From JBEBGV01 sp040081265 (lineage in GTDB: Bacteria > Acidobacteriota > Vicinamibacteria > Vicinamibacterales > UBA2999), in assembly GCA_040081265.1 (NCBI GenBank), contig JBEBGV010000006.1, forward strand, positions 48,988 through 112,987: a stretch of DNA of 64,000 nt. Direction: 5' to 3'. The position numbers were made by a program, and so were the translations under genes. The notes below the pieces were generated by a model. The model saw only the letters and a list, made by a program, of their open reading frames with translations, did not search any database and had not been told where the DNA came from. This document shows positions 24,662 through 34,289 of the stretch, piece after piece (position 1 is the stretch's first letter; every line of letters starts with the position of its first letter).

Positions 24662-26919
24662 TGAGTGGTGACGAACTGCTCCGCACCATCACCAGGACCG
24701 TGCATCACCCGGCGTCGGCGCGCGAGCTGATGCAACTGCTGAGGATCCCGAGGGACGAACGCAGCGCCTTCAAGCGCGCGCTGCGCGCACTTGCCGCCGA
24801 CGGTACCCTCGTGCGGGTTCGCGGGAACCGCTTTGGTCTGCCCGAGAAGATGTCGCTTGTGGTTGGCCGCCTGACGACCAATCCTGGGGGCTTCGGCTTC
24901 GTGGTGCCGGAGCAGTCTGCCGAGTCGGCCGGCGGAGACGTCTACGTATCGGCCCCGAATCTGGGCGATGCGATGCACGGGGATCGCGTCGCGGTGCGGG
25001 TTGATCGGCAGACGGAGAAGGGACGCGAGGGCACTGTCGTTCGGGTCATCGAGCGCGGCCAGCAGACGGTCGTGGGCAGATTCGATCTGGACCGCGACGA
25101 TCTTGCCTATGTCGTGCCCTTCGACCGCAGGGTGTTGACCGACATCCAGATTCCGACCGGCCAGTGGCGCGACGCCGAACGCGCCGACATGGTGGTGGTG
25201 GAAATCACGCGATGGCCTACGCCGACGCGTCCCCCGGCAGGCCGTGTGATCGAGGTGCTCGGCAAGATCGATGAGCCTGGCGTCGACACGCAGATCATCA
25301 TCCGCAAGTACGGCATCCCTGATTCGCACTCGGTGGACGCGGTCGAAGAAGCGCGCACCCTGGGCGGTGTCGTGCGCGAGGCTGACATCACGGGCCGGAC
25401 CGACTTCCGGCCGACCGTCACCGTGACGATTGACGGCGAGCATGCCCGCGATTTCGACGACGCGATTACGATTGAACGGCGCCCTGATGGAGTGTTTCGG
25501 CTCGGCGTGCACATCGCCGACGTGTCGCACTACGTGAAGGAAGGCAGCGCCCTCGATGATGAGGCGTATGACCGGGGGACCTCGGTCTACTTCACCGAGC
25601 GTGCCGTGCACATGTTTCCGTCGGAACTGGCGACCGGTTTGTGCAGTCTCAATCCGCACGTCGACCGCCTGGTTCAGTCCTGCGTCATGGACATCGACGC
25701 GCGCGGCAGCGTGGTGCGCTACGAAATGCTCGACGGCGTGATCAACAGCAACGCCAGGATGACCTACACGGCGGTCAACGGCATCCTCACCGATCACGAT
25801 CCGGTGTTGCGGGAACAGTACGCGGCGCTGGTCCCGATGTTCGAGCTCATGCACGAGCTCTTCAAGATCCTCAACGCCAGGCGCCATCGCCGCGGCTCGA
25901 TTGACTTCGATCTGCCCGAGGCCGAGGTCATCCTCTCCGAGTACGGCCAGATCGAGGCCATCGTGGCCAGCGAACGGAACGTCGCCCACCGGCTGATCGA
26001 GGAGTTCATGCTGCTGGCCAACGAAACCGTCGCCGCGCATCTGGTCGCCAACGGGGCGCCGTCGCTGCATCGCGTGCACGAAGCTCCCGACAGCGCCAAA
26101 GTCGCCGACTTCGAACAGTTCATCACCGGGCTGGGCTACAGCCTGGGCGGGAGCGGCGCCGCGCCCAGACCCAGGGACTTCCAGAAGCTGGTGGAGAAGA
26201 TCGCCGGCACACCCCAGGAACGTCCCATCTCCGCGCTCATGCTCCGGACGATGCAGAAAGCCCGGTATGACGCCGCCAGCCTTGGGCACTTCGGGCTGGC
26301 CGCCGAACACTACACGCACTTCACCTCGCCGATCCGGCGGTACCCGGACCTCGTCGTGCATCGGTCGCTGCGTGCGTTGCGCACCGGTGAGCTGACCGAT
26401 GCCCGTCAGGAGGAGCTGGATGACGATCTACCCGAGACGGCGAAGCACACCTCCGATATGGAGCGGCGGGCCAACGAGGCTGAACGCGAGCTGCTTCAGT
26501 GGAAGAAGGTGCGCTTCATGGCCGGGAAGGTCGGCGACGAGTTCGACGGCTTCGTGACCGGCGTGGCGCAGTTCGGATTGTTCGTGGAACTCGAGGAGCA
26601 CTTCGTCGAAGGACTCGTGCATGTGTCGAGCATGGCCGACGATTACTATCGTTTTGTCGAACAGGAACACGTGCTCTTCGGCGAGAACACCAAGAAGGTG
26701 TACCGACTGGGCGATCGGGTTCGTGTGCAGGTGGTCCGCGCCGACATGGAGCGACGGCAGATCGATCTCGGGCTGGTGGAAATTCTGGAGTCGCTCAGGC
26801 GTGACGTGCCGGCCAAACGGGCAACGCGAAGCCGTACAGAACCCAAGCGTCAGAAGCGGGCGAGCCAGCGCCCGGGTCGGAAAGAGCGACAGGCGAAGAA
26901 GAAGTCCCGGCGACGCTGA
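24658..26919 (+). CDS. rnr: Ribonuclease R (3'-5' exoribonuclease)
   Basis: 753 residues. Degrades structured RNA and takes part in mRNA and rRNA turnover. Order of domains: winged-helix start (about 5-60), cold-shock OB folds (about 65-230), catalytic RNB domain with the magnesium-binding HARDFDDAITIER block (about 261-273) and HIADVSHYV, the TSPIRRYPDLVVHR block near 555-568, then S1 (about 620-700). The last 45 residues are Lys/Arg-rich, as in RNase R. ATG 24658 overlaps the kinase stop; a second ATG follows directly. The tatA gene converges 15 bases downstream. Confidence 0.97.
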   Translation: MMSGDELLRTITRTVHHPASARELMQLLRIPRDERSAFKRALRALAADGTLVRVRGNRFGLPEKMSLVVGRLTTNPGGFGFVVPEQSAESAGGDVYVSAPNLGDAMHGDRVAVRVDRQTEKGREGTVVRVIERGQQTVVGRFDLDRDDLAYVVPFDRRVLTDIQIPTGQWRDAERADMVVVEITRWPTPTRPPAGRVIEVLGKIDEPGVDTQIIIRKYGIPDSHSVDAVEEARTLGGVVREADITGRTDFRPTVTVTIDGEHARDFDDAITIERRPDGVFRLGVHIADVSHYVKEGSALDDEAYDRGTSVYFTERAVHMFPSELATGLCSLNPHVDRLVQSCVMDIDARGSVVRYEMLDGVINSNARMTYTAVNGILTDHDPVLREQYAALVPMFELMHELFKILNARRHRRGSIDFDLPEAEVILSEYGQIEAIVASERNVAHRLIEEFMLLANETVAAHLVANGAPSLHRVHEAPDSAKVADFEQFITGLGYSLGGSGAAPRPRDFQKLVEKIAGTPQERPISALMLRTMQKARYDAASLGHFGLAAEHYTHFTSPIRRYPDLVVHRSLRALRTGELTDARQEELDDDLPETAKHTSDMERRANEAERELLQWKKVRFMAGKVGDEFDGFVTGVAQFGLFVELEEHFVEGLVHVSSMADDYYRFVEQEHVLFGENTKKVYRLGDRVRVQVVRADMERRQIDLGLVEILESLRRDVPAKRATRSRTEPKRQKRASQRPGRKERQAKKKSRRR

Positions 26920-26934
26920 ACGTCGCGCCGGGGA

Positions 26935-27093
26935 CTAGGACTTCTCGTCGGCTTCGCTGTCGCGGGTGGCATCCTTGAAATTGCGAATGCCCTTGCCGAT
27001 GCCGCGACCGAGTTCCGGCAGCTTGTTGGCGCCGAATATCAGGATCACGATGCCGAGAATAATCAGGAGTTCCGGGATGCCGAGGCGACCCAT
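26935..27093 (-). CDS. tatA: Twin-arginine translocase subunit TatA (52 aa)
   Basis: A very short gene easily missed. ATG 27093 follows AGAAAGGTG on the minus strand. The 52-residue product begins MGRLGIPELLIIL, has one membrane helix (about 6-21), the FGANKLPELGRGIG hinge that marks TatA/E proteins, and an acidic-basic amphipathic tail (KGIRNFKDATRDSEADEKS). TatA forms the pore that exports folded proteins with twin-arginine signals. TatB and TatC genes are not nearby, so the full complex must be encoded elsewhere. It lies between rnr and the VWFA gene on the opposite strand. Confidence 0.93.
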   Translation of the reverse strand: MGRLGIPELLIILGIVILIFGANKLPELGRGIGKGIRNFKDATRDSEADEKS

Positions 27094-27168
27094 ATGCACC
27101 TTTCTACCGGCATGTGCCGGTTCCGGCCGGCGCGTCAGCGCCCGCCGAGCTTACGTCCAACAAGCGGC

Positions 27169-27177
27169 ATTGTACCA
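27169..27177 (-). promoter_or_regulatory. Extended -10 promoter for tatA
   Basis: On the minus strand TGG-TACAAT forms an extended -10 with no good -35. Transcription would start near 27162 with a leader of about 69 bases before tatA. Confidence 0.4.
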
Positions 27178-27228
27178 TCCTCAGACAGGCCAGAACGGAC
27201 TGCGTTGATGCATTCAGGGGGCAGTGCC

Positions 27229-28095
27229 ATGAAGCGATGGGTAGCAGGCGTGGCGTTGGCGCTGGCCGCGGGGAGTGTCGTCGGTGCCCAGGACGCCGTC
27301 CCCCGGTTCTCCTCGGCCGTTCAGCTTGTCGAGGTTTACGCGACCGTGACCGACGCGAACGGGCCCGTGACCGGCCTGACCCAGCAGGACTTCGAAGTGC
27401 TGGAGAACGGCCGGGCTCGCGAGATTGGAGCCTTTGCGGCGGGGGAGTTCCCGCTGACGGTGGCCCTGGGGGTTGATCGCAGTTTCAGCATGGCGGGCGA
27501 GAAGCTACGCCTGGCGAAGCTGGCGTCGCGGTCATTTCTACAGGCACTCGGGCCAGCCGACAGGTCCATGGTGGTGGCCATCGGCAACGAAGCCGACGTC
27601 ATTGCGGGCCTGTCGACGGACCGGCCAGCACAGCTGCGTGCGGTAGATGAGATCGACGCGTGGAGTACGACCGCCCTGTACGATGCGGTTGTGACCTCAC
27701 TCGATCGACTTGAACCGGAACCGGGGCGCCAGGCTCTCGTCGTGTTCTCCGATGGTGTGGACCGCTACAGTCGGGCGACATCCGGGGAGGTGATCGAGAG
27801 GGCGCGCCGCAGTCGAGCCCTGGTGTACCCGGTCGTGATTGGACGCTCGCGTCCGCCCGTGACCGCGGAGCTGGCCGCGATCAGTGGTGGGCAATCCTTC
27901 CTGTTGAGAGATGCGAAAGCGCTCGATACGACGCTGCAGACCATCGCGCGCGAGTTACGCTATCAATACTTGCTGGGGTACGTGCCTCCCGAGTCGTCGG
28001 CCGGTGCAAACGAGTGGCGATCCATCCAGGTTCGACTCAAGACGCCTCGCCCTGGCCTGCGCATCCGTGCCCGTGACGGATACTTCACCGAGTAA
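27229..28095 (+). CDS. Secreted VWFA-related domain protein
   Basis: 288 residues. The start MKRWVAGVALALAAG at 27229 gives a clean signal peptide (cleavage near VVGAQ); longer in-frame readings lack one. The mature protein has a short beta-rich N-terminal part (VEVYATVTDANGPVTGL) and a von Willebrand A domain whose metal site DRSFS (D83, S85, S87) and VVFSDGVDR are intact. This N-terminal plus VWFA arrangement is common in Acidobacteriota, where the role is unknown; adhesion or binding of proteins outside the inner membrane is likely. It is divergent from tatA. The end region LRYQYLLGYVPP is typical of the group. Confidence 0.88.
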   Translation: MKRWVAGVALALAAGSVVGAQDAVPRFSSAVQLVEVYATVTDANGPVTGLTQQDFEVLENGRAREIGAFAAGEFPLTVALGVDRSFSMAGEKLRLAKLASRSFLQALGPADRSMVVAIGNEADVIAGLSTDRPAQLRAVDEIDAWSTTALYDAVVTSLDRLEPEPGRQALVVFSDGVDRYSRATSGEVIERARRSRALVYPVVIGRSRPPVTAELAAISGGQSFLLRDAKALDTTLQTIARELRYQYLLGYVPPESSAGANEWRSIQVRLKTPRPGLRIRARDGYFTE

Positions 28096-28125
28096 GCACG
28101 TACCGCGCACCAACCGGAGCCCATC

Positions 28126-28647
28126 ATGGCGAACTCGCACACCCTGGTTCTAGGCCTCTTCGAGCACGACACCGCCGCCGCCGTGGCGGCGCGCGCCCTG
28201 CGGGATCTCGGTCTTCCACGGGAGCGCGTGTCGATCGTGGCGCGTTCGCATGCGGTTGAAGGGGACCTTGCCGCACAGTCCGGTGCCTCACCGGGAAGCG
28301 AAATCGAGGATTCGCTGCCGGCCTCGAGGGCGGGTGAGCTGGGCGGATATCTGATTGCCGCGGTCGCGATGATTCTGCCGGGGATCGGGCCGATTGTTGC
28401 CGCTGGCCCGCTTGCCGCTGATCTGGGTGAGGCCGCCGGCCACCTGGCCGGCGGGGTGGCCAGGATGCTCGAAAAGGCGGGCCTTGATCAGGCCCGCGCC
28501 GAGCATTGGGAATCGCAAGTCGGCGGTGGTGCCGTGCTGGTTGGGGCCCATGTGGGGGACGATCATGTCGATGACGTCCGCGCCTCGCTGACTCTGCACG
28601 GCGCCACCGACCAATCCGCACTGGACTGGCCGGGTGACATCGACTGA
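28126..28647 (+). CDS. General stress protein, YflT-like, with glycine-rich middle
   Basis: 173 residues with GGAG upstream of ATG 28126. The first 40 residues (LVLGLFEHDTAAAVAARALRDLG then VSIVAR) look like the YflT/17M ferredoxin-like fold of heat- or stress-induced proteins. The middle (about 68-105) is hydrophobic and rich in Gly and Ala (LGGYLIAAVAMILPGIGPIVAAGP), as in members with a glycine-zipper insert that may touch membranes. The end (GGAVLVGAHVGDDHVDDVRASL) repeats the alpha-beta pattern. The function is not known beyond stress association, which is a family statement. It lies 30 bases after the VWFA gene. Confidence 0.6.
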   Translation: MANSHTLVLGLFEHDTAAAVAARALRDLGLPRERVSIVARSHAVEGDLAAQSGASPGSEIEDSLPASRAGELGGYLIAAVAMILPGIGPIVAAGPLAADLGEAAGHLAGGVARMLEKAGLDQARAEHWESQVGGGAVLVGAHVGDDHVDDVRASLTLHGATDQSALDWPGDID

Positions 28648-28726
28648 ACGTCCGAACGGCGTCGGCGGTCGTCTCATCAACGGGAGGCTGCTGTCGTTCA
28701 CGCCATCAGAGGCACCTGTTTTGCAG

Positions 28727-28755
28727 TTGCGGCAGGTGAGGCCGTTGTGCAGAAT
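28727..28755 (+). promoter_or_regulatory. Weak promoter candidate before the TonB-like gene
   Basis: TTGCGG, 17 bases, CAGAAT. Transcription would start near 28762, 17 bases before ATG 28779. The spacer and -35 are acceptable, the -10 is poor. Confidence 0.3.
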
Positions 28756-28778
28756 GACTTTTAACCGCCCTTGAACTG

Positions 28779-29675
28779 ATGCCTGCGTCCAGAACCTCCT
28801 CATCGTCTGAACAGCCTTCGGCGTCCGAGCACATCAGTGTGCGTCCGGTGGGCGACGGTCCGGCGGAGGTGCATTTCCTGTTCGAACAGCAGCAGAAGCG
28901 CATGGGTGGCGCGCTGGGCGCCTCGATCATGGCCCATGTGGCATTCCTGCTCGCGGTCCTGCTGTTTCTGCGCGTGGCCCCAGAGAGCGTGACGAATGCC
29001 ATTCTGCCCGACGACCTGCCCAAGGAAATCGTCTGGCTGGTTCAGCCGGGTCCCGGTGGCGGCGGTGGCGGTGGGAACAAGTCGCCTGAACCTCCCAAGA
29101 AGGCCGAGGCCCCGGGCAAAGACCCGATCACGGTTCCTGCGGTGAAGGAACCCGAACCGACCCCGACGCCTGAGATCAAAGAAGAACCCAAGGTCGTGGA
29201 GACGCCGCAGCTCGAGATTCCGGCCCGGACGATGGCAGCCGACTCGAACGTGGCGCCTTCCGCCGGTGTCCTCGATTCCGGGGCGACGACCTCGTCGACT
29301 GGCAGCGGCACCGGCACAGGCGCCGGCAGCGGGACTGGGTCCGGGCTCGGTCCGGGCTCCGGTGGCGGGACCGGGGGTGGGGTGTTCCAGGTTGGCAATG
29401 GTGTGCTCCCGCCACAGGCGATCATGCTGGCCCGACCCAACTACACGTCCGACGCCATGCGCGCGAAGATTCAGGGAGTGGTGGCGCTGCAGTGCGTGGT
29501 TGAACCCGACGGGACGGCCTCACGCTGTACCGTCCAGCGATCACTCGACCGGGCGTTCGGCCTGGATCAGGAAGCGATCAAGGCCGTTGAACGCTCGCGC
29601 TTTCGGCCAGGCACACGATTCGGTGAACCCGTCGCCGTTCAGGTCGGCATCGAGATGTCGTTTACGCTGCGCTAG
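28779..29675 (+). CDS. TonB-like energy transducer
   Basis: 298 residues. A cytoplasmic N-terminus (about 1-48) precedes one membrane helix (about 48-66), then a long Pro/Lys/Glu/Gly linker that can span the periplasm: seven Gly in a row near 92, PEPPKKAEAPGKD, PEPTPTPEIKEEPK, then a Gly/Ser/Thr-rich stretch (about 170-200). The last 90 residues form a TonB C-terminal domain (GVVALQCVVEPDGTASRCTV, then FRPGTRFGEPVAVQV). TonB passes proton-motive energy to outer-membrane receptors. No ExbB/ExbD genes are adjacent. Acidobacterial genomes carry many such proteins. A heptad array starts 4 bases after the stop. Confidence 0.88.
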   Translation: MPASRTSSSSEQPSASEHISVRPVGDGPAEVHFLFEQQQKRMGGALGASIMAHVAFLLAVLLFLRVAPESVTNAILPDDLPKEIVWLVQPGPGGGGGGGNKSPEPPKKAEAPGKDPITVPAVKEPEPTPTPEIKEEPKVVETPQLEIPARTMAADSNVAPSAGVLDSGATTSSTGSGTGTGAGSGTGSGLGPGSGGGTGGGVFQVGNGVLPPQAIMLARPNYTSDAMRAKIQGVVALQCVVEPDGTASRCTVQRSLDRAFGLDQEAIKAVERSRFRPGTRFGEPVAVQVGIEMSFTLR

Positions 29676-29679
29676 GGAA

Positions 29680-29714
29680 GTCGGCAGTCAGCAGCAGGCA
29701 GTCTGCAGTAGTTC
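29680..29714 (+). repeat. Degenerate 7-bp repeat array after the TonB-like gene (array B)
   Basis: Units are GTCGGCA, GTCAGCA, GCAGGCA, GTCTGCA, GTAGTTC. The array starts four bases after the stop of the TonB-like gene and reads in that gene's direction. Confidence 0.75.
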
Positions 29715-29729
29715 GCCTCTCCACTCGAC

Positions 29730-29765
29730 AAAAAAAAAGGCCCGACAACATAACGTTGCCGGGCC
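29730..29765 (-). terminator. Rho-independent terminator of groESL
   Basis: On the minus strand an 11-bp stem (GGCCCGGCAAC with GTTGTCGGGCC, one G-T pair) around a GTTAT-type loop is followed by nine T residues (29738 down to 29730). It sits between array C and array B and could weakly stop plus-strand transcription too. Confidence 0.9.
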
Positions 29766-29776
29766 CTTTGTCTTAC

Positions 29777-29811
29777 TGCCGGCTGTCGACTGCCGACCGC
29801 CGACTGACCTG
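29777..29811 (-). repeat. Degenerate 7-bp repeat array after groEL (array C)
   Basis: Plus-strand units TGCCGGC, TGTCGAC, TGCCGAC, CGCCGAC, TGACCTG are the complement of the GTCGGCA-type unit, so the array reads in the groEL direction. It begins two bases after the groEL stop (29814-29816) and precedes the terminator. Confidence 0.75.
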
Positions 29812-29813
29812 CG

Positions 29814-31445
<1,632 letters not shown>

Positions 31446-31517
31446 GTTCTCTTTAACTCCACGTGGCGCTCGTCGCACGCGCGCCGGACATCTGTCAGGT
31501 CGGACGATACCGACGCG

Positions 31518-31811
31518 TTACTTCGACTCGAGCACGGCGAGCACTTCATCCTCGCGCATGATCAGGTGCTCTTCGCCGTCGATCTTGATCTCCTGGCCGG
31601 AGTACTTGCCGAAGAGAATGGTGTCGCCTGCCTTGACGTCGAGGGGCTGGCGGGTGCCGTCTTCCTTCACCTTGCCGGCGCCGGCAGCGATGACTTTCCC
31701 CTGCTGGGGCTTCTCCTTGGCGGTGTCGGGGATGATGATCCCGCCGACTTTCTGCTCGCCCTCTTCGAGGCGCAGAACGATGATGCGGTCGTGTAGCGGT
31801 CTAACGTTCAT
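31518..31811 (-). CDS. groES: Co-chaperonin GroES
   Basis: 97 residues from ATG 31811 (CTGGAG upstream). MNVRPLHDRIIVLRLEEGEQKVGGIIIPDTAKEKP covers the first barrel strand and the mobile loop (GGIIIPD) that docks on GroEL; the roof segment (KEDGTRQPL) and the C-terminal GQEIKIDGEEHLIMREDEVLAVL are also standard. Longer upstream reading into the leader is not coding. The 176-base leader carries a sigma70-type promoter and a CIRCE operator. Confidence 0.98.
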   Translation of the reverse strand: MNVRPLHDRIIVLRLEEGEQKVGGIIIPDTAKEKPQQGKVIAAGAGKVKEDGTRQPLDVKAGDTILFGKYSGQEIKIDGEEHLIMREDEVLAVLESK

Positions 31812-31902
31812 CGGTGAACTCCAGAGTGTCTCTGTTGGTTGCGGGCCCCGCTGTGTTGCTGGGGGAAACCCGTCGAAAACTCGACTGTGACCCACGGGTG
31901 AG

Positions 31903-31929
31903 TTGGCACTCACCGTAGACAACTGCTAA
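31903..31929 (-). promoter_or_regulatory. CIRCE operator upstream of groESL
   Basis: TTGGCACTC, nine bases, AACTGCTAA on the plus strand. Against the CIRCE consensus (TTAGCACTC-N9-GAGTGCTAA) this is 8/9 and 7/9 with the exact spacer. It overlaps the expected transcription start, so binding of the HrcA repressor would block the promoter until heat stress. No hrcA gene is in the window. Confidence 0.85.
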
Positions 31930-31958
31930 TTGTAGCGGGGGCCGAAAACGGGTGTCAA
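31929..31958 (-). promoter_or_regulatory. Sigma70-type promoter of groESL
   Basis: On the minus strand TTGACA (31958-31953), an 18-base spacer, then TACAAT (31934-31929). The start would be near 31922, inside the CIRCE element. Confidence 0.75.
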
Positions 31959-31987
31959 GGTGAGGCGGGCGACACGCCCCGACGGGT

Positions 31988-32191
31988 TCAGCGTCGGAGT
32001 CGGTATTCGGACAGCTTCCGGCTCAAGGTGTTGCGATGGATTCCCAGGAGGTCAGCCGCCTTTGACAGGTTGCCTTCGGTCGAGGTCAGCGCGCTGGTGA
32101 TGAAGCGCTTTTCGAACTCGCGCTGGGCGTCCTCAAAACGGATGCCCTTGGTCACCATCTCGTCCACCAGGCGTTCGAGCAGCTCCCGCAT
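31988..32191 (-). CDS. Fis-like helix-turn-helix protein, 67 aa
   Basis: 67 residues. After an N-terminal helix (RELLERLVDEMVTKGIRFEDAQREFEKRF) comes the Fis/NtrC-type C-terminal HTH: ITSALTSTEGNLSKAADLLG then HRNTLSRKLSEYRLR. It is the length of a free-standing HTH_8 domain with a short dimer helix, so it can bind DNA but lacks any sensor or AAA domain. It starts two bases after the purC stop, so it shares purC's transcript, and is upstream of groESL with an independent promoter. Its targets cannot be read from sequence. Nucleoid-associated or local regulation is possible. Confidence 0.82.
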   Translation of the reverse strand: MRELLERLVDEMVTKGIRFEDAQREFEKRFITSALTSTEGNLSKAADLLGIHRNTLSRKLSEYRLRR

Positions 32192-32193
32192 CG

Positions 32194-33087
32194 CTACTCC
32201 AGTGGCCGGCCGGTCAGGCGGTGAAAAGCTTCGAGATACTTCTCGCGTGTCTTCATGATTACATCGTCGGGGAGCGAGGGGACCGGCGGCTGCTTGTTCC
32301 AGCGAATGGACTCGAGGTAGTCGCGGACAAACTGCTTGTCAAAGCTCGGCTGCGCGTGGCCGGGATCATAGGCGTCCTTCGGCCAGTATCGGGAGGAGTC
32401 GGGTGTCAGCACCTCGTCGATCAGGAGGATCGTCCCATCGGGCGCGAGGCCGAACTCGAATTTCGTGTCCGCGAGGATGATGCCCTTCGATTCGGCGTGA
32501 CGGACGCCGTGGTCGTAGAGCGCCAGCGTCAGGCGTTCGAGCTGCGCCACCAGGTCACGCCCGACGATCGCCCCCGCCTCGTCGGCGGAGATGTTGATGT
32601 CATGCCCGGAGTCGGCCTTGGTCGCCGGGGTGAAGATCGGGGTCGGCAGACGGTCGGACTCGCGGAGTCCGGCAGGGAGTCCCACCCCACAGACCCGACC
32701 CGTCTGCTGATACTCCTTCCAGCCCGAGCCCGACAGGTACCCGCGGGCCACACACTCGACGGGGATGGGGTCCGCCTTCCTCACCAGCATCGAGCGGCCA
32801 TCCAGCACGTCGGCGTGCCGGCGAAACGCGTCCGGATAGGTGTTCACGTCCAGGCTCAACACATGGTTGGGCACGATTGACGTTGTCCGGGCGAACCAGA
32901 AGGCCGACAGCTGCGTCAGCACGCGGCCTTTGTCGGGAACACCCGAGGCCAGCACGTAATCGAAGGCCGACAACCTGTCGGTTGCGACGAAGATCAACGC
33001 GTCGCCGGCGTCATAGATGTCGCGGACTTTGCCCGTGCGAACGGGCGGTCCATTCAATGCGGTCGTGAGGATGGTGGGTGAAGGCAA
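32194..33087 (-). CDS. purC: Phosphoribosylaminoimidazole-succinocarboxamide synthase
   Basis: 297 residues. Joins CAIR and aspartate to SAICAR in purine synthesis. The start is a TTG at 33087 with no SD; the reading fits the family N-terminus (RTGKVRDIYD follows about 18 residues in). ATDRLSAFDYVL, the VRKADPIPVECVARGYLSGSGWKEY region and IDEVLTPDSSRYWP are diagnostic. The length matches the longer single-domain purC. A promoter TTGCCT-N17-TAAGAT lies 18 bases upstream of the start. The Fis-like gene follows. Confidence 0.97.
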   Translation of the reverse strand: MPSPTILTTALNGPPVRTGKVRDIYDAGDALIFVATDRLSAFDYVLASGVPDKGRVLTQLSAFWFARTTSIVPNHVLSLDVNTYPDAFRRHADVLDGRSMLVRKADPIPVECVARGYLSGSGWKEYQQTGRVCGVGLPAGLRESDRLPTPIFTPATKADSGHDINISADEAGAIVGRDLVAQLERLTLALYDHGVRHAESKGIILADTKFEFGLAPDGTILLIDEVLTPDSSRYWPKDAYDPGHAQPSFDKQFVRDYLESIRWNKQPPVPSLPDDVIMKTREKYLEAFHRLTGRPLE

Positions 33088-33111
33088 GGACTCGTGGAGA
33101 GGAAAGGCGGC

Positions 33112-33140
33112 ATCTTACAGGCACGCCCTGCGACAGGCAA
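33112..33140 (-). promoter_or_regulatory. Sigma70-type promoter of purC
   Basis: On the minus strand TTGCCT (33140-33135), 17 bases, TAAGAT (33117-33112). The start would be near 33105, about 18 bases before the TTG start. No PurR or PRPP-type riboswitch signal is visible. Confidence 0.6.
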
Positions 33141-33178
33141 CCGTACGCAATAACACGCACGTCGGCGAGAAGTGAGCC

Positions 33179-33187
33179 TGATATATT
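33179..33187 (+). promoter_or_regulatory. Extended -10 promoter for the flippase-like gene
   Basis: TGA-TATATT forms an extended -10 with no clear -35. Start near 33194, about 24 bases before GTG 33218. Confidence 0.45.
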
Positions 33188-33217
33188 GTAGCCGCCAGTC
33201 GCGACCACAATTCCTCC

Positions 33218-34246
33218 GTGCGCATTCATCTTCGAACAGGCCTGGTCTCTCTTCTGGCGCTCGGCCTGCTCGGCTGGTTTCTGCGGAGCGCCAACCTCGG
33301 CAACGTCTGGTCGGCCGTGCGAAGCGCGCGGATGGACCTGCTGGCCCTGGCGGTCGTCCTCGTGGGGTTCACCTACTGGGCGAGAGCGGTCCGCTGGCAA
33401 TATCTGCTGGGTCCCATCGGTCCTACGCGTTTCCGTACCGCGTTCCGCGCGACGGTCATCGGCTTTGCGGCGTCGTTTCTCCTGCCAGCGAGGGCTGGCG
33501 ACGTGCTCCGTCCCTATCTGCTTGCCCGCCAGGAGGGACTCAGCGCCTCTGCGACGTTTGCCACCATTGTTCTGGAGCGCGTGCTCGACATGATTGCGGT
33601 CCTCGTGCTGCTGGCCATCTATGCCTACGGTGGACCGGCGCGTGACGTTCCGGAGCACCTCCTGGCCCCTGTGCAGCTGTCAGCCGCGTTGGGCGGAACG
33701 CTGGCCCTGATGCTGATGGGACTGATGTTCCTGCTCGCGTCGCACCCTGAGCGGGTGGGCCGACTCGTGCTCGGCATGAATCGGGTGCTTCCCCATCGTC
33801 TGGCGCACGGGCTCGCCGGTTTTGCCCGCGCCTTCAGTCAAGGGCTCGCGGTGGTTCGCTCCCCGAGGCCACTTGCCACGGCGCTCGTATGGTCGTTTCC
33901 GCTGTGGCTGCTGATTGCGCTCCAGGCGTGGTGCGTCACCCGCGCGTTTGGCATCACCATGCCGCTGACTGGAGGATTCCTGGTGCAGGCGCTGCTTGTC
34001 ATTGGCGTCGCGGTGCCCACCCCCGGGGCCGTGGGCGGGTTTCACGAGGCCTACCGCTTCGCCGTGACGACCTTCTTTGGAGCGTCCAATGATGCCGCCG
34101 TCGGCGGCGCGATCGTGCTGCACGCGGTCTCGTTTGTGCCGGTCACGCTTGTCGGCTTGTGGTTCATGGCGCGCGACGGATTGAGCGTGTTCGGGCTGCA
34201 GAGTCTGGCGCGCGAGGCACACGAAGCGGAGATGCCGCCGTCATGA
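33218..34246 (+). CDS. Flippase-like membrane protein (lysylphosphatidylglycerol synthase TM / UPF0104 family)
   Basis: 342 residues, GTG start. About eight hydrophobic helices run through the whole protein, starting with RTGLVSLLALGLLGWFL. The RAVRWQYLL, FAASFLLPARAGDVLRPYLLARQEGL and GGFHEAYRF segments match the family's conserved loops. Members include the membrane part of MprF and predicted lipid or glycan flippases. This protein has no soluble aminoacyl-transferase domain, so transfer of Lys to lipid is not expected. The substrate is unknown. It is divergent from purC and 43 bases upstream of nrdR. Confidence 0.88.
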   Translation: MRIHLRTGLVSLLALGLLGWFLRSANLGNVWSAVRSARMDLLALAVVLVGFTYWARAVRWQYLLGPIGPTRFRTAFRATVIGFAASFLLPARAGDVLRPYLLARQEGLSASATFATIVLERVLDMIAVLVLLAIYAYGGPARDVPEHLLAPVQLSAALGGTLALMLMGLMFLLASHPERVGRLVLGMNRVLPHRLAHGLAGFARAFSQGLAVVRSPRPLATALVWSFPLWLLIALQAWCVTRAFGITMPLTGGFLVQALLVIGVAVPTPGAVGGFHEAYRFAVTTFFGASNDAAVGGAIVLHAVSFVPVTLVGLWFMARDGLSVFGLQSLAREAHEAEMPPS

Positions 34247-34289
34247 ACCGGCGCTGCGTCATCGACCTGGGCGAAAGGCAGGCACCACG

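Noticed and set aside
24550..26361. 603-codon minus-strand frame opposite rnr
   Set aside because: Shadow of the RNase R gene; His/Arg-rich, no domain.
28700..28740. CACCTG...CAGGTG inverted repeat before the TonB-like gene
   Set aside because: Only 6 bp with a long loop; likely chance. The promoter call there is already weak.
29680..29811. CRISPR-like repeats around 29.7 kb
   Set aside because: Units are 7 bp, degenerate and back to back without spacers; no cas genes.
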